The notes under the pieces are model-generated. The model did no database searches. It saw nothing but the letters and a program-made list of their open reading frames with translations, and had not been told where the DNA came from. DNA of 64,000 nt from Blastococcus_B deserti (GTDB taxonomy: Bacteria; Actinomycetota; Actinomycetes; Mycobacteriales; Geodermatophilaceae): the NCBI RefSeq assembly GCF_042682525.1, contig NZ_JBHUHP010000014.1, forward strand, positions 124,001-188,000, given 5' to 3'. Each line of letters starts with the position of its first letter. The first letter of the stretch is position 1. Below, piece by piece: positions 42,376-50,151 of this stretch. Made by a program: the position numbers and the translations under genes.

Positions 42376-43568
42376 TCCTTCGCACCGCGACGCAGTCGTC
42401 GGTGAAGCAATAGGCCCGCGATGACCGTGCCCGCGGCAAGTCCGAACGGTACTCCCGCCACCAAACCGCCGAGTGCACACGCGGTGGCGGTAACAGTACC
42501 GATGACGGTTCCCCACGTCCGCAGCACGAATGTCGTTCTGCTGGGCAATTCGATAAGGGCGCGCACTGATACGGTCTGGGTGAGGCCAATGATGAGAGCC
42601 ACTAGGAGCCACCCGGCGAGCGACCACCGATCGGGCTGGTAACCATCCCCGACCACCTTTGCGATGGCGTCAAACTGCCAAAGCACGAGTGCCGTGTAGA
42701 CGGCGGTGGGCACGGTCAGGAGTGCGGTGAGTCGGCCTGATCGATGACGGCGTCGCCCTAGGTGCTCCTCGGCAGACGTGGTGGTCAAGAGGACGCTGGC
42801 GAACCCTGCGAGCGCTGTCATCAGGGGGGCGGCGACTAGTCGAGCAAGTTCCAGACTCCCGAGAGCGGACAGAGACACCCCTGCCGCCGTCGCATACCTG
42901 ACCGCAAGCGTCTGAGCGGATCCTAGGCCCGCCTGCGCTGACCTCCACACGCCGTAGCGGAAAACCTCCGCGCGGAAGGCGAGCTCGCCGAACGACGACC
43001 AGATGCGCGTTTTCCGCGGCAATAGCAATTGGGCGTGGAGCACCGCTGCGCAACCGCCGGCCGCCATGGCCAAGAGCACGGTTGTCACGGAGAGCTTGTT
43101 GGTGCCGTGCAAGCCTGCAACAGCCACTCCGGTGACGGTGCCGTAGATCAAGTCGTTCACTCCTTGCGACCCGAAACGCAGCGCGGCCATGAGCCTCCGG
43201 CGGCCGTACTCCTCGTAAAGCCACACGACCGTGAGGCATGACAGAGCGAGCCCTTCAGCCCGATTCATGCCCAGCAGGATCGCAACAGGGAAGATGATCG
43301 AAGCTGCCGCCGCCGTTACAACGTGCTGCCACCAGCGGGCGGCCACCTGCACACGCTCGCCGAGCACGGTGAGCGTGTCTCCCACCCAGCCCGTCTGCAG
43401 GGCCGTGGCCAACAATAGGGCGGCGAACGCCAAGCTATAGAGGCCAAACTCCGACGGGCCCAGGAGTGCCGCCACAGCTAGCGAAACCAATAGGTTGGTG
43501 AGGCTGGTGGCAGCCTGCGACATGAGCCCGAGCAGGAGCGTACGGCCACGCGTAGATGCAGCCGACAA
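42339..43568 (-). CDS. Polysaccharide flippase, Wzx-like (second cassette)
   Basis: A 409-residue membrane protein with 12-14 hydrophobic helices, starting TRGRTLLLGLMSQAATSLTN and with LGPSEFGLYSLAFAALLLAT typical of polysaccharide exporters. It would flip the lipid-linked repeat units made by this cassette, separate from the flippase at 17046. The start is TTG at 43568 with GGGAG upstream; ATG 43523 would remove 15 residues. It is the only gene in the middle of the cassette pointing the other way, and its last 37 bases overlap the end of the preceding gene. Confidence 0.78.
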   Translation of the reverse strand: MSAASTRGRTLLLGLMSQAATSLTNLLVSLAVAALLGPSEFGLYSLAFAALLLATALQTGWVGDTLTVLGERVQVAARWWQHVVTAAAASIIFPVAILLGMNRAEGLALSCLTVVWLYEEYGRRRLMAALRFGSQGVNDLIYGTVTGVAVAGLHGTNKLSVTTVLLAMAAGGCAAVLHAQLLLPRKTRIWSSFGELAFRAEVFRYGVWRSAQAGLGSAQTLAVRYATAAGVSLSALGSLELARLVAAPLMTALAGFASVLLTTTSAEEHLGRRRHRSGRLTALLTVPTAVYTALVLWQFDAIAKVVGDGYQPDRWSLAGWLLVALIIGLTQTVSVRALIELPSRTTFVLRTWGTVIGTVTATACALGGLVAGVPFGLAAGTVIAGLLLHRRLRRGAKDQEAPRRSGTSR

Positions 43569-43587
43569 GCGCTACGCTCCCAACGTC

Positions 43588-43593
43588 TAAGAT
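43588..43593 (+). promoter_or_regulatory. -10 box of a leaderless promoter for the P-loop kinase gene
   Basis: TAAGAT, six bases, then GTG at 43600. This is a near-ideal leaderless arrangement inside the divergent gap with the flippase gene. It supports the GTG as start and an independent promoter for the second half of the cassette. Confidence 0.6.
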
Positions 43594-43599
43594 CTGCCT

Positions 43600-44244
43600 G
43601 TGAGACGACAGCGTACGGTGCGCGGGAACGTGAACCAGCATAGAGGCTCGTACGTGTGGATCGTCGGGCCGGATGGGTGCGGAAAGTCGAGTGTCGCCAG
43701 CGCTGTGGCGGAACGTACGGGCGCACTTCTTCTCTACTGGCGTCCTGGCGCGTTACCAATGGCGCGTGAACTCGTCGGCAGAAGCGTAAGCGAAGGTGTG
43801 AATGATCGGCCGCACGATGTTGCGGCCAATAGCCGCGCGAAGGAGCTAGCCCGGGCCCTCTACTATGCCGCGGACTACGTGGTGGGGCACCGAACTATCA
43901 TTCGTCGCGCTCGGCGTCGTGGTGTTCCTGTCATCGTCGAGCGCGGTTGGTGGGACATGGTGGTCGACTGGCGCCGGTATGGTCTGCGGAGTCCGCGTAT
44001 TGCTCGGGTACTCTCGCCGCTGATACCCAAGCCACAGGCAATCGTTCTAGTGTGCGCCTCGACGGGCACCGTCCTGCAAAGAAAGCCAGAACTGCCGGCG
44101 CATGAGATTGAGCGCCAGTTCGAGGAGTGGCGACAGGTCGCCTGGCCGGATACGACCTTAGTCGAAGTGGACAATGAACGGCCACTCGATGTCGTGACCG
44201 ACGAGGTCTCCCGGCTAGTCGTAGCCTGGGGAGCAGGGCTGTGA
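43600..44244 (+). CDS. Thymidylate-kinase-like P-loop protein
   Basis: A 214-residue NTPase. Walker A is GPDGCGKSSVAS near residue 23, and a later PVIVERGWWDMVVDW segment resembles the DR-Y/W motif of nucleoside monophosphate kinases. The tail LVEVDNERPLDVVTDEVSR is also like thymidylate kinases. A normal housekeeping Tmk has different lid motifs, so this is probably a specialised kinase found in polysaccharide clusters; its substrate is unknown. The GTG start is supported by a leaderless -10 box. The next glycosyltransferase overlaps its stop by four bases. Confidence 0.68.
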   Translation: MRRQRTVRGNVNQHRGSYVWIVGPDGCGKSSVASAVAERTGALLLYWRPGALPMARELVGRSVSEGVNDRPHDVAANSRAKELARALYYAADYVVGHRTIIRRARRRGVPVIVERGWWDMVVDWRRYGLRSPRIARVLSPLIPKPQAIVLVCASTGTVLQRKPELPAHEIERQFEEWRQVAWPDTTLVEVDNERPLDVVTDEVSRLVVAWGAGL

Positions 44245-45437
44245 GAGTTGCGGTGATTTGTTATCAGATAGAGCGCGGAAAAGGCTCGGAGCCCGGAAGT
44301 GGGTATAACTTCGTGAAGGCCCTGCAGGGGCAGGGCTACGAGATCACCGTAGTGACGCGGCCGAACAATGCTGTCCACCTGCAAGCTGACGAAGACCTCG
44401 CTGGTGTCAGGGTCGTTGGATACGACCCGCCCCGAGCGTTCACTAAGCTGAAACGGAACGGCCGGGGCATAATCGCCTTTTATTACGCGTGGCAGGTTGG
44501 CGTGGGCCGCCTCCTGAGGCGACTGCATAAGGAGCGCTCATTCGACGTCGTCCATCAGTATAATTTCCACACCGACTGGGCGCCGCACTTCATCAAACTG
44601 GAGGATGTCAGGGTCGTGTGGGGCCCCATCTGCCATCAGCCCATGCTCCCGCCCTCGTATGTCCGCCTCGAGCGCACTCGTGGACTTGTCCGCGAAGCGG
44701 CGAAAGCCATCACGAAGCGAGTCTTCTGGCATCTGGACCCGAACCTGCGGCGGGCCATATCGGCAACGGATGTAATTCTCTTTGCGAACTCGGACGTGCC
44801 TTCCGTCTTTCGCAAGAGCGGAAAAGTGCAATTTCAGACGTTCGGCGGCGGCCTGGCCGGTCAAAAAGTCTCAAGTGGCGATGCGGCGGGCCCACTCCGG
44901 CTGCTGCATGTTGGTCGGTCGGTGTCCATCAAAGGTGGCGCGGTGGCGCTTGAGACCGTGCGCGCCACGCGCCTTCAAGGCGCTGACGCGTCTCTAACGA
45001 TGGTGGGAGACGGGCCCTTGCGCAGTCGCTTGGAGCGCCATGCTGCATCTCTCGGGATAGCGGATCATGTGCGTTTCATTCCTTGGCTGGATCAAGCGGC
45101 GCTACGGCATCTGTACGCGGAGGCCGACGTGTTCCTGTATCCCAGCCTCGCCAATCAGGATGGCGTAGTCGCGGAGGCTCTTGCCGCTGGCCTGCCGGTA
45201 GTCGGCGTAGCGGGCACCGGTACGGAGGCAATGGCAGCGGACGCTGGCCTTTGGGCCCCTAGACGTCCTCACGGCGACTTGGTAGCTGGGATGGCCGAAA
45301 AGATCGCAACTCTGGCCGAGGAGCGACATGCTGCGGGTGAAGCGTGGAGCCGCCGACGCCACCGTGCCATCGAACGATCACGCCAGCTGAGCTGGGGCGC
45401 TACGGCCTCGGCGATAGCAAAGCGGTACGCCAACTGA
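44241..45437 (+). CDS. Glycosyltransferase family 4
   Basis: A 398-residue GT4 enzyme. The N terminus has ICYQIERGKGSEPGSGYNF, a glycine-rich acceptor loop. The donor side includes LRLLHVGRSVSIKGGAVALE, the signature SLANQDGVVAEALAAGLPVV and GTEAMAADAGLW. The GTG start overlaps the kinase stop (GTGA), and the stop overlaps the next start (TGATG). The codon use matches the surrounding cassette and not the flanking chromosome. The donor sugar is unknown. Confidence 0.83.
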   Translation: MRVAVICYQIERGKGSEPGSGYNFVKALQGQGYEITVVTRPNNAVHLQADEDLAGVRVVGYDPPRAFTKLKRNGRGIIAFYYAWQVGVGRLLRRLHKERSFDVVHQYNFHTDWAPHFIKLEDVRVVWGPICHQPMLPPSYVRLERTRGLVREAAKAITKRVFWHLDPNLRRAISATDVILFANSDVPSVFRKSGKVQFQTFGGGLAGQKVSSGDAAGPLRLLHVGRSVSIKGGAVALETVRATRLQGADASLTMVGDGPLRSRLERHAASLGIADHVRFIPWLDQAALRHLYAEADVFLYPSLANQDGVVAEALAAGLPVVGVAGTGTEAMAADAGLWAPRRPHGDLVAGMAEKIATLAEERHAAGEAWSRRRHRAIERSRQLSWGATASAIAKRYAN

Positions 45438-46465
45438 TGGTGCAGGTGCACTGGCTCAGGGGCCTGTCGCGGAACCCGCGGTACATCGGAGTAGGCCCGA
45501 ATCCCGGCCGCCTGTACCCTCTACTGGGCTACCTGGACGGGATGCGGGGTGCGCTAGAGCGGGCGGCACTCGCGCTGCCAGTCCCAGTCTTGAGGCGGCC
45601 TGGACTCCCCGAGCCAGCGGGGTCGACTCTGCACCGGTTGTCGGAAGCCAGCGCTGAACCACTCCGAGCGCTACTGCTCTACACGGGGTACTACAAGAAC
45701 ACTCTGTTCGTGGGCCCGGTCATCCTCCGGCACGGGCACGAGCCGGTCTTCTGGAAGGCCTTTCGCGGCACCAAAGAATTGGAACTAGAGCTCCGGCGCG
45801 TCGAAGGAGTCCGCGTTCTCATAGGAGGTTCCTTGCGCATGGCGAACGGACATCACGTGGGCGCCGAGGTCATCCAGTATCAGCACTTGCCCAGGAGCAA
45901 GCGGAGGCTCAGCGAGGCAACGCTGGCGCAGGTTGCCATCGAGATGGGCTGGCGTGCACAGAGTGCGGCGGTCACACGGGAGACTTTCGGTGTGGATCCC
46001 GCCGTCGTCCTCGATGCGGCTCGAGTGCGGGAGTTCGCGGATGTAACCGGAATCTTGGATCCGACCGTCGTCGACGACCTGCTGACGGACCTCCCGCGCT
46101 GCCTGGCGGCAGAGCTCTACCTCAGTCATGGCGACTTCACCGGGAGGAACGTCTTTTCTCTGTATGGTGGCGGGGTTGGAGTTGTTGATTATGACGCAGT
46201 GGGAATGCGTCCAGCCTTCTTCGACGTCGTGCACCTCGTCTGCCAAAGCAGTGTCGACGCGGGGCGGCAGCCTCCGGTGGCGGAGTTGCAAGGTCTCTTA
46301 GCCTCAGTGGTAGGGGCGTCCCGTGCGCGTGAGCATCTGCGACTATGCCTCTTCTGGGACTGGTACGAAAACATGCTCCAATACCTTGACCATCCGGAGA
46401 ACCGTGGTCGAACAGGTGCGGCGGTCGCCTTGAGACTTGCCGCCTGGAGGCAGTGTCGTGAATAG
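45437..46465 (+). CDS. Aminoglycoside-phosphotransferase-like (APH/choline kinase fold) protein
   Basis: A 342-residue protein. The catalytic loop of the APH/choline kinase fold is visible as LYLSHGDFTGRNVF near residue 230, and the metal-binding aspartate follows in VGVVDYDAVGMRP. The N-terminal half is diverged and carries no clear glycine loop. In a polysaccharide cassette it may phosphorylate a sugar or lipid-linked glycan. It is not evidence of antibiotic resistance. The ATG at 45437 overlaps the previous stop, and the next gene's GTG lies inside its last eight bases. It ends at TAG. Confidence 0.65.
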   Translation: MVQVHWLRGLSRNPRYIGVGPNPGRLYPLLGYLDGMRGALERAALALPVPVLRRPGLPEPAGSTLHRLSEASAEPLRALLLYTGYYKNTLFVGPVILRHGHEPVFWKAFRGTKELELELRRVEGVRVLIGGSLRMANGHHVGAEVIQYQHLPRSKRRLSEATLAQVAIEMGWRAQSAAVTRETFGVDPAVVLDAARVREFADVTGILDPTVVDDLLTDLPRCLAAELYLSHGDFTGRNVFSLYGGGVGVVDYDAVGMRPAFFDVVHLVCQSSVDAGRQPPVAELQGLLASVVGASRAREHLRLCLFWDWYENMLQYLDHPENRGRTGAAVALRLAAWRQCRE

Positions 46466-47147
46466 AACCATCGCCAGTCGCGTGCTGCACCATGCCCGTA
46501 CGCGGGCGGGGCGGTCCGGTGAGGTAGACCCTCTGTTGCCCGCGGGCCTCGCTGTCAGTATCAGCCGCCGTGCGATGGTCCAGTTGATTCGAGGGATTGG
46601 TCGTGTCCGTGCTCCCGCCTTCTTGGGGAAGGCTGTTCGAATCAGAGGGAAGCGCGGAATCGATTTTGGCCCATGGTGTAGTGTCGGCGCCTACTCCGAG
46701 CTCGACGGCTACGCCAGTGAACGGGTGCGGCTTGGGGTCGGATCACGAATCGGCGCCTACTGCGTTGTCACCGTCACGAGCCACGTGTCACGAATGGGGA
46801 AGGGTTTCTCACTGGGAGCGCGAAGCGGTCTGGGGGACTACTGCCACGTGGGGGCGTCGGGCGGGGTGGTCATCGGCGATGACGTCATTTGCGGCTCCTA
46901 CGTCAGTTTCCACTCTCAGGAACACGTCTTCAGTGACTCATCACGCCCTGTACGAGATCAAGGTGTCACTGAGGTGGGCATCTCGGTGGGCGATGGCTGC
47001 TGGTTGGGGGTGAAAGTGACCGTGCTCGACGGCACGGTCATCGGCCCTAACTCTGTTGTTGCTGCTGGGGCCGTCGTTAAGGGAAATTTCCCCCCGCGAT
47101 CGTTGATAGCTGGCGTCCCGGCGCGCGTCATCCGATCGCTGGACTAG
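46458..47147 (+). CDS. Hexapeptide-repeat acyltransferase
   Basis: A 229-residue left-handed beta-helix acyltransferase. Hexapeptide turns are visible from residue 66 (IDFGPWCSVGAYSELDGYA) through VVIGDDVICGSYVSFHSQEH, with the probable catalytic histidine in that last segment. The C terminus has WLGVKVTVLDGTVIGPNSVV and GVPARVI, as in O-acetyltransferases acting on sugars. GGAGG precedes GTG 46458 by seven bases. It ends with a TAG stop and closes the coupled five-gene run from 43600; the next gene is convergent 15 bases away. Confidence 0.82.
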   Translation: MNRTIASRVLHHARTRAGRSGEVDPLLPAGLAVSISRRAMVQLIRGIGRVRAPAFLGKAVRIRGKRGIDFGPWCSVGAYSELDGYASERVRLGVGSRIGAYCVVTVTSHVSRMGKGFSLGARSGLGDYCHVGASGGVVIGDDVICGSYVSFHSQEHVFSDSSRPVRDQGVTEVGISVGDGCWLGVKVTVLDGTVIGPNSVVAAGAVVKGNFPPRSLIAGVPARVIRSLD

Positions 47148-47162
47148 ACCGACGCTCACTCG

Positions 47163-48359
47163 TCAACGGCGAGACCCCGACTGTTGTGCCGCCTCATCCA
47201 GTGCCTCCGCGTAATCGTTCAAAACATCCGACCACAGGTAGCGAGCCCGGATGATCTCACGTCCGGATTCAGCCAACTTCTGACGGCGGGCCGGATCGAC
47301 TAAGAGATCGCCAAGCATGGTGGCCAAGTACCTCGCCTCGCCCGCGCGGTAGACCGGCCACCCATCGCCGAGAACCTCTCGGTTGTAGACGGTCCCGAGT
47401 GCGACGGTGGGGCTGCCGTGACCAAGCGCTTGCAGCAGAGCCGGATTGGTGCCTCCGACGGAATGACCGTGCACGTAGACAGCGCAGTGCTGCCAAAGCT
47501 CCTCCAGCAAAGATTGGTCCGATACATGCCCCAACCACAAGAGGGACGGTCGACGCCGCTGCAGCTCGCGGAGCCTGTGCTCGATTGCTGACCGTCCGAC
47601 GGATGACCCGACCACAACGGCCGGGACGCCGGTGTCCAGGCTCTCCAGTGCGTCCAGGAACAGATCCACGTTGTTCTCCGGAACCAAGCGAGCCACTACC
47701 AGAAGATACGAATCAGGGCTCAGGCCGAGTGCTTCGATCCGTTCGGAACTTCGCGCGCTGGTCACATCCGCCCCGTATGGGATGAAACGGGAAGATCTGG
47801 CGAAACGGCGGGACCAATAGTCCCCAATGGCGCGGGAGTCCACGACGATGTTATCGGCGTATCTGGCCGTTAGGCGCGCCCCGCTCATGAAGACCGCCTT
47901 GCCGAGTCGGCTCCATTTGTTGCGTTCCCATTCTATGCCGTCGACGTTGACAACGCTGGGGACGCCCTTCCTCTTCAACAGGGGGAGCCAATAGCCATTC
48001 GCCACATTGAGCACCAGTGCCGCGTCAAACTGCTGACTGGTCGCATGGCTTACGGCAGTCAATCCGTAGCTGAGTGTGCTGGTGATTCGGCGGTCCAGGC
48101 CGGGCGTATGGACCACGCGGACGCCGTCAATCATCTCCGTGTTGGGGCGAAGGCGTGCCTCGCGGCCGTAGACAGTGACGTCCGCACCACGTTTGGCGAG
48201 ATGGGGCGCCAATCTACGCACGAAGGTTTCGAAGCCCCCATACGTACTGGGGTAACCGCGAGACCCGATGATGGCGTAGCTACGCTGCTGTTTTGGCACG
48301 CGAACATGTTGCAGGGTCACGGGTAGCTGCGCGATGTGACGTGGGTCGCGGTCCCTCAC
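47163..48359 (-). CDS. Glycosyltransferase, GT4 with DUF1972 N-terminal domain
   Basis: A protein of up to 398 residues. The opening YAIIGSRGYPSTYGGFETFV is the signature of the DUF1972 rhamnosyltransferase-like group, followed by LVLNVANGYWLPLLKRKG. The donor domain contains VPENNVDLFLDALESLD and YVHGHSVGGTNPALLQALGH. The start is uncertain: GTG codons at 48359, 48320 and 48299 are all in frame, and only the later ones give the family's compact N terminus. It is convergent with the acyltransferase gene and divergent from a polymerase/ligase gene. Rhamnose as donor would agree with the rfb genes at 57-59 kb, which is inference. Confidence 0.83.
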   Translation of the reverse strand: MRDRDPRHIAQLPVTLQHVRVPKQQRSYAIIGSRGYPSTYGGFETFVRRLAPHLAKRGADVTVYGREARLRPNTEMIDGVRVVHTPGLDRRITSTLSYGLTAVSHATSQQFDAALVLNVANGYWLPLLKRKGVPSVVNVDGIEWERNKWSRLGKAVFMSGARLTARYADNIVVDSRAIGDYWSRRFARSSRFIPYGADVTSARSSERIEALGLSPDSYLLVVARLVPENNVDLFLDALESLDTGVPAVVVGSSVGRSAIEHRLRELQRRRPSLLWLGHVSDQSLLEELWQHCAVYVHGHSVGGTNPALLQALGHGSPTVALGTVYNREVLGDGWPVYRAGEARYLATMLGDLLVDPARRQKLAESGREIIRARYLWSDVLNDYAEALDEAAQQSGSRR

Positions 48360-48530
48360 TCGTGCCTGGAATGCCGACCCCGTGTAAGGCCCGACGGGTG
48401 ACGTGCGTCGCCGTACGCCGCCGCCATCGTCCTCCGATGCGAGCTCGCCGCCGCACCGGGACCCTCCCTTCAGGCGCCGGATGTCTCACCGTGTGTAGGC
48501 GCTGCGGGAACTGGCGCGAGATCCGGTGGC

Positions 48531-48536
48531 TACGCT
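48531..48536 (+). promoter_or_regulatory. -10 box of a leaderless promoter for the polymerase/ligase gene
   Basis: TACGCT, six bases, then GTG at 48543. It lies in the 183-base divergent region with the DUF1972 transferase gene. No clear -35 is visible. Confidence 0.5.
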
Positions 48537-48542
48537 GCCGGG

Positions 48543-49970
48543 GTGGATCCCTGGCTACTGGCGGCGACGAGCGCTGTCGTCGGCTTCGTGTTTGTCGTGC
48601 TGCTTTGTCTCGGCAAACCGCTCGCCGGACCCGCGGCCACGATCGCCTGGGGATGCGCTGTGTTCACCGCCGAGGCTGGCCTCGTCGGAGCCGGCACCAC
48701 GAGTGGAAGCACTCTGACGTTGCCCAAGCTAATTCCCCTGTTCGTACTCCTGGTGGCTTGCGCATGGCTGGCCCTCAACTCACGTCCATCCAGCGATTAC
48801 GCCGTCAGCCCACCGCTGCGTTGGGCTATCTGGTACGTGTGCTGGCTCGTCCCTTGCGCGCTTCTCGGGCCCTATCCTCTCAGCGGACTTCTCCGAGTGG
48901 CCCAGATCGCCCTTCCGCTCGTCGTGGTCATCGTCGTTCGTCGCGCGGCCGCGTCCGGCACTGCGGGATTGCTCGGCGCAACCATCGTGGGGTGCGCGGC
49001 GCACGTCGTCTACGCGGTATTCGTGGACGCGGATTACGTAGGCGTCGAGGGCGAGCAACGACTTACGGGGCTCCTCATCGCCAATACGTTTGGATTGGCC
49101 GCCGCGGTGACGCTGGCCGGGGCATTCGGCGTCTGGTTGGGCAAGGCCAGTAGGCGGGGGCCAGCCCTGCTGCTCTGGACGGCCATCGCCGTCTCTGGGT
49201 ACGCCCTGGTGCAAGCTGCCGCCCGAACAGCAGCCATCGCCGTCCTCCTCGCCTTGGTGGCCGCCATTTCGTCCACATGGCGGCTCGGCAAGACATCTCG
49301 TGGCCGAGCCGCCATGTCCGGCGGCGCTCTTGTGATGACGGTTGTCTACGTCATCTTCCAGCCCCAGATCTACTCTTCGGCCGCATCGTCCTTCATTCGC
49401 GGCAATACGGAGCTGTTCACGCTCACCGGGAGACTGCCCCTCTGGGGGGATTTGCTCACAGCGGTCGCTGACAACCCACTCTTCGGATACGGTCCAGCTG
49501 CCTTCAGGAACCACGCGCCGGAGCTTGGGAGGTACCTCACGGCTTCAGAGTTGGGGCTCTCGGTCGCTCACAATGCGCTGGTCGAGGCTCTCGTCTCGGG
49601 GGGCCTCATCGCTGGTCTCCTATGGCTGGCCCTGATGGTCAGTACCGCTCGTCACGTAGTCAGGGTCCCCAAATCACTGCGTCCAGTCGCCGTCGCGCTG
49701 TACATGGTGGGCGCCGTGTCTGCCATAACGTCCAGCAGCGCCGCCGGTATCGGCATGGGCTGGTATCTGCTCCTAGCCCTCGCGGTGTTACCGGTCATGC
49801 CCAGTCCCGCGGTGCAGGAATCGCCAGTGCTCGTCCGGGCAAGCGCCTCGCTCTTTCGCCGACGCAAGTCAAGTCCGGGAGGTGGACTGGTGCCGGCACG
49901 CGTCCCGACGCAAGGCACCAGGTATGCGGCCAGACGTGCTGCTTCGACGCGCCCCGCCGGATCACGGTAG
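48543..49970 (+). CDS. O-antigen polymerase/ligase-like membrane protein (Wzy/WaaL type)
   Basis: A 475-residue protein with about 11 membrane helices and a large external loop at roughly residues 270-350. That loop carries the family pattern: LTGRLPLWGDLLTAVADNPL, then FGYGPAAFRN and SVAHNALVEALVSGG. The R...W and H-N-x-x-V/L-E signatures match Wzy_C-domain polymerases and ligases. It is the best candidate polymerase for the second cassette. A basic cytoplasmic tail follows the last helix. The start at GTG 48543 is supported by a leaderless -10 box. It ends at TAG. Confidence 0.75.
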   Translation: MDPWLLAATSAVVGFVFVVLLCLGKPLAGPAATIAWGCAVFTAEAGLVGAGTTSGSTLTLPKLIPLFVLLVACAWLALNSRPSSDYAVSPPLRWAIWYVCWLVPCALLGPYPLSGLLRVAQIALPLVVVIVVRRAAASGTAGLLGATIVGCAAHVVYAVFVDADYVGVEGEQRLTGLLIANTFGLAAAVTLAGAFGVWLGKASRRGPALLLWTAIAVSGYALVQAAARTAAIAVLLALVAAISSTWRLGKTSRGRAAMSGGALVMTVVYVIFQPQIYSSAASSFIRGNTELFTLTGRLPLWGDLLTAVADNPLFGYGPAAFRNHAPELGRYLTASELGLSVAHNALVEALVSGGLIAGLLWLALMVSTARHVVRVPKSLRPVAVALYMVGAVSAITSSSAAGIGMGWYLLLALAVLPVMPSPAVQESPVLVRASASLFRRRKSSPGGGLVPARVPTQGTRYAARRAASTRPAGSR

Positions 49971-50151
49971 AGCCGGCTTGCTTGCCCTGGTCTGTCGTCC
50001 CTCCGTCGAATGGCAGCCCCTTGGCTGAGGGGCGGAAGTCGTGAGCGATGCGGCAGGATCGCCGCCAGGTCTTCCTGACGCGGCTCATCGCCGAGCCAGT
50101 CAGGGTTGCGACCACACGGCGCGGCAGATGGCTTCGACGAACGGGGACAGG

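Noticed and set aside
43600..44244. Housekeeping thymidylate kinase
   Set aside because: Only Walker A and a loose DR-type motif match, and the gene sits in a polysaccharide cassette.
45437..46465. Antibiotic-resistance aminoglycoside phosphotransferase
   Set aside because: Only the general APH-fold loop motifs are present, the N-terminal half is diverged, and the gene is coupled to glycan genes.
50016..50033. Hairpin after the polymerase/ligase gene as a terminator
   Set aside because: Only six base pairs with a six-base loop and no T run; too weak to call.
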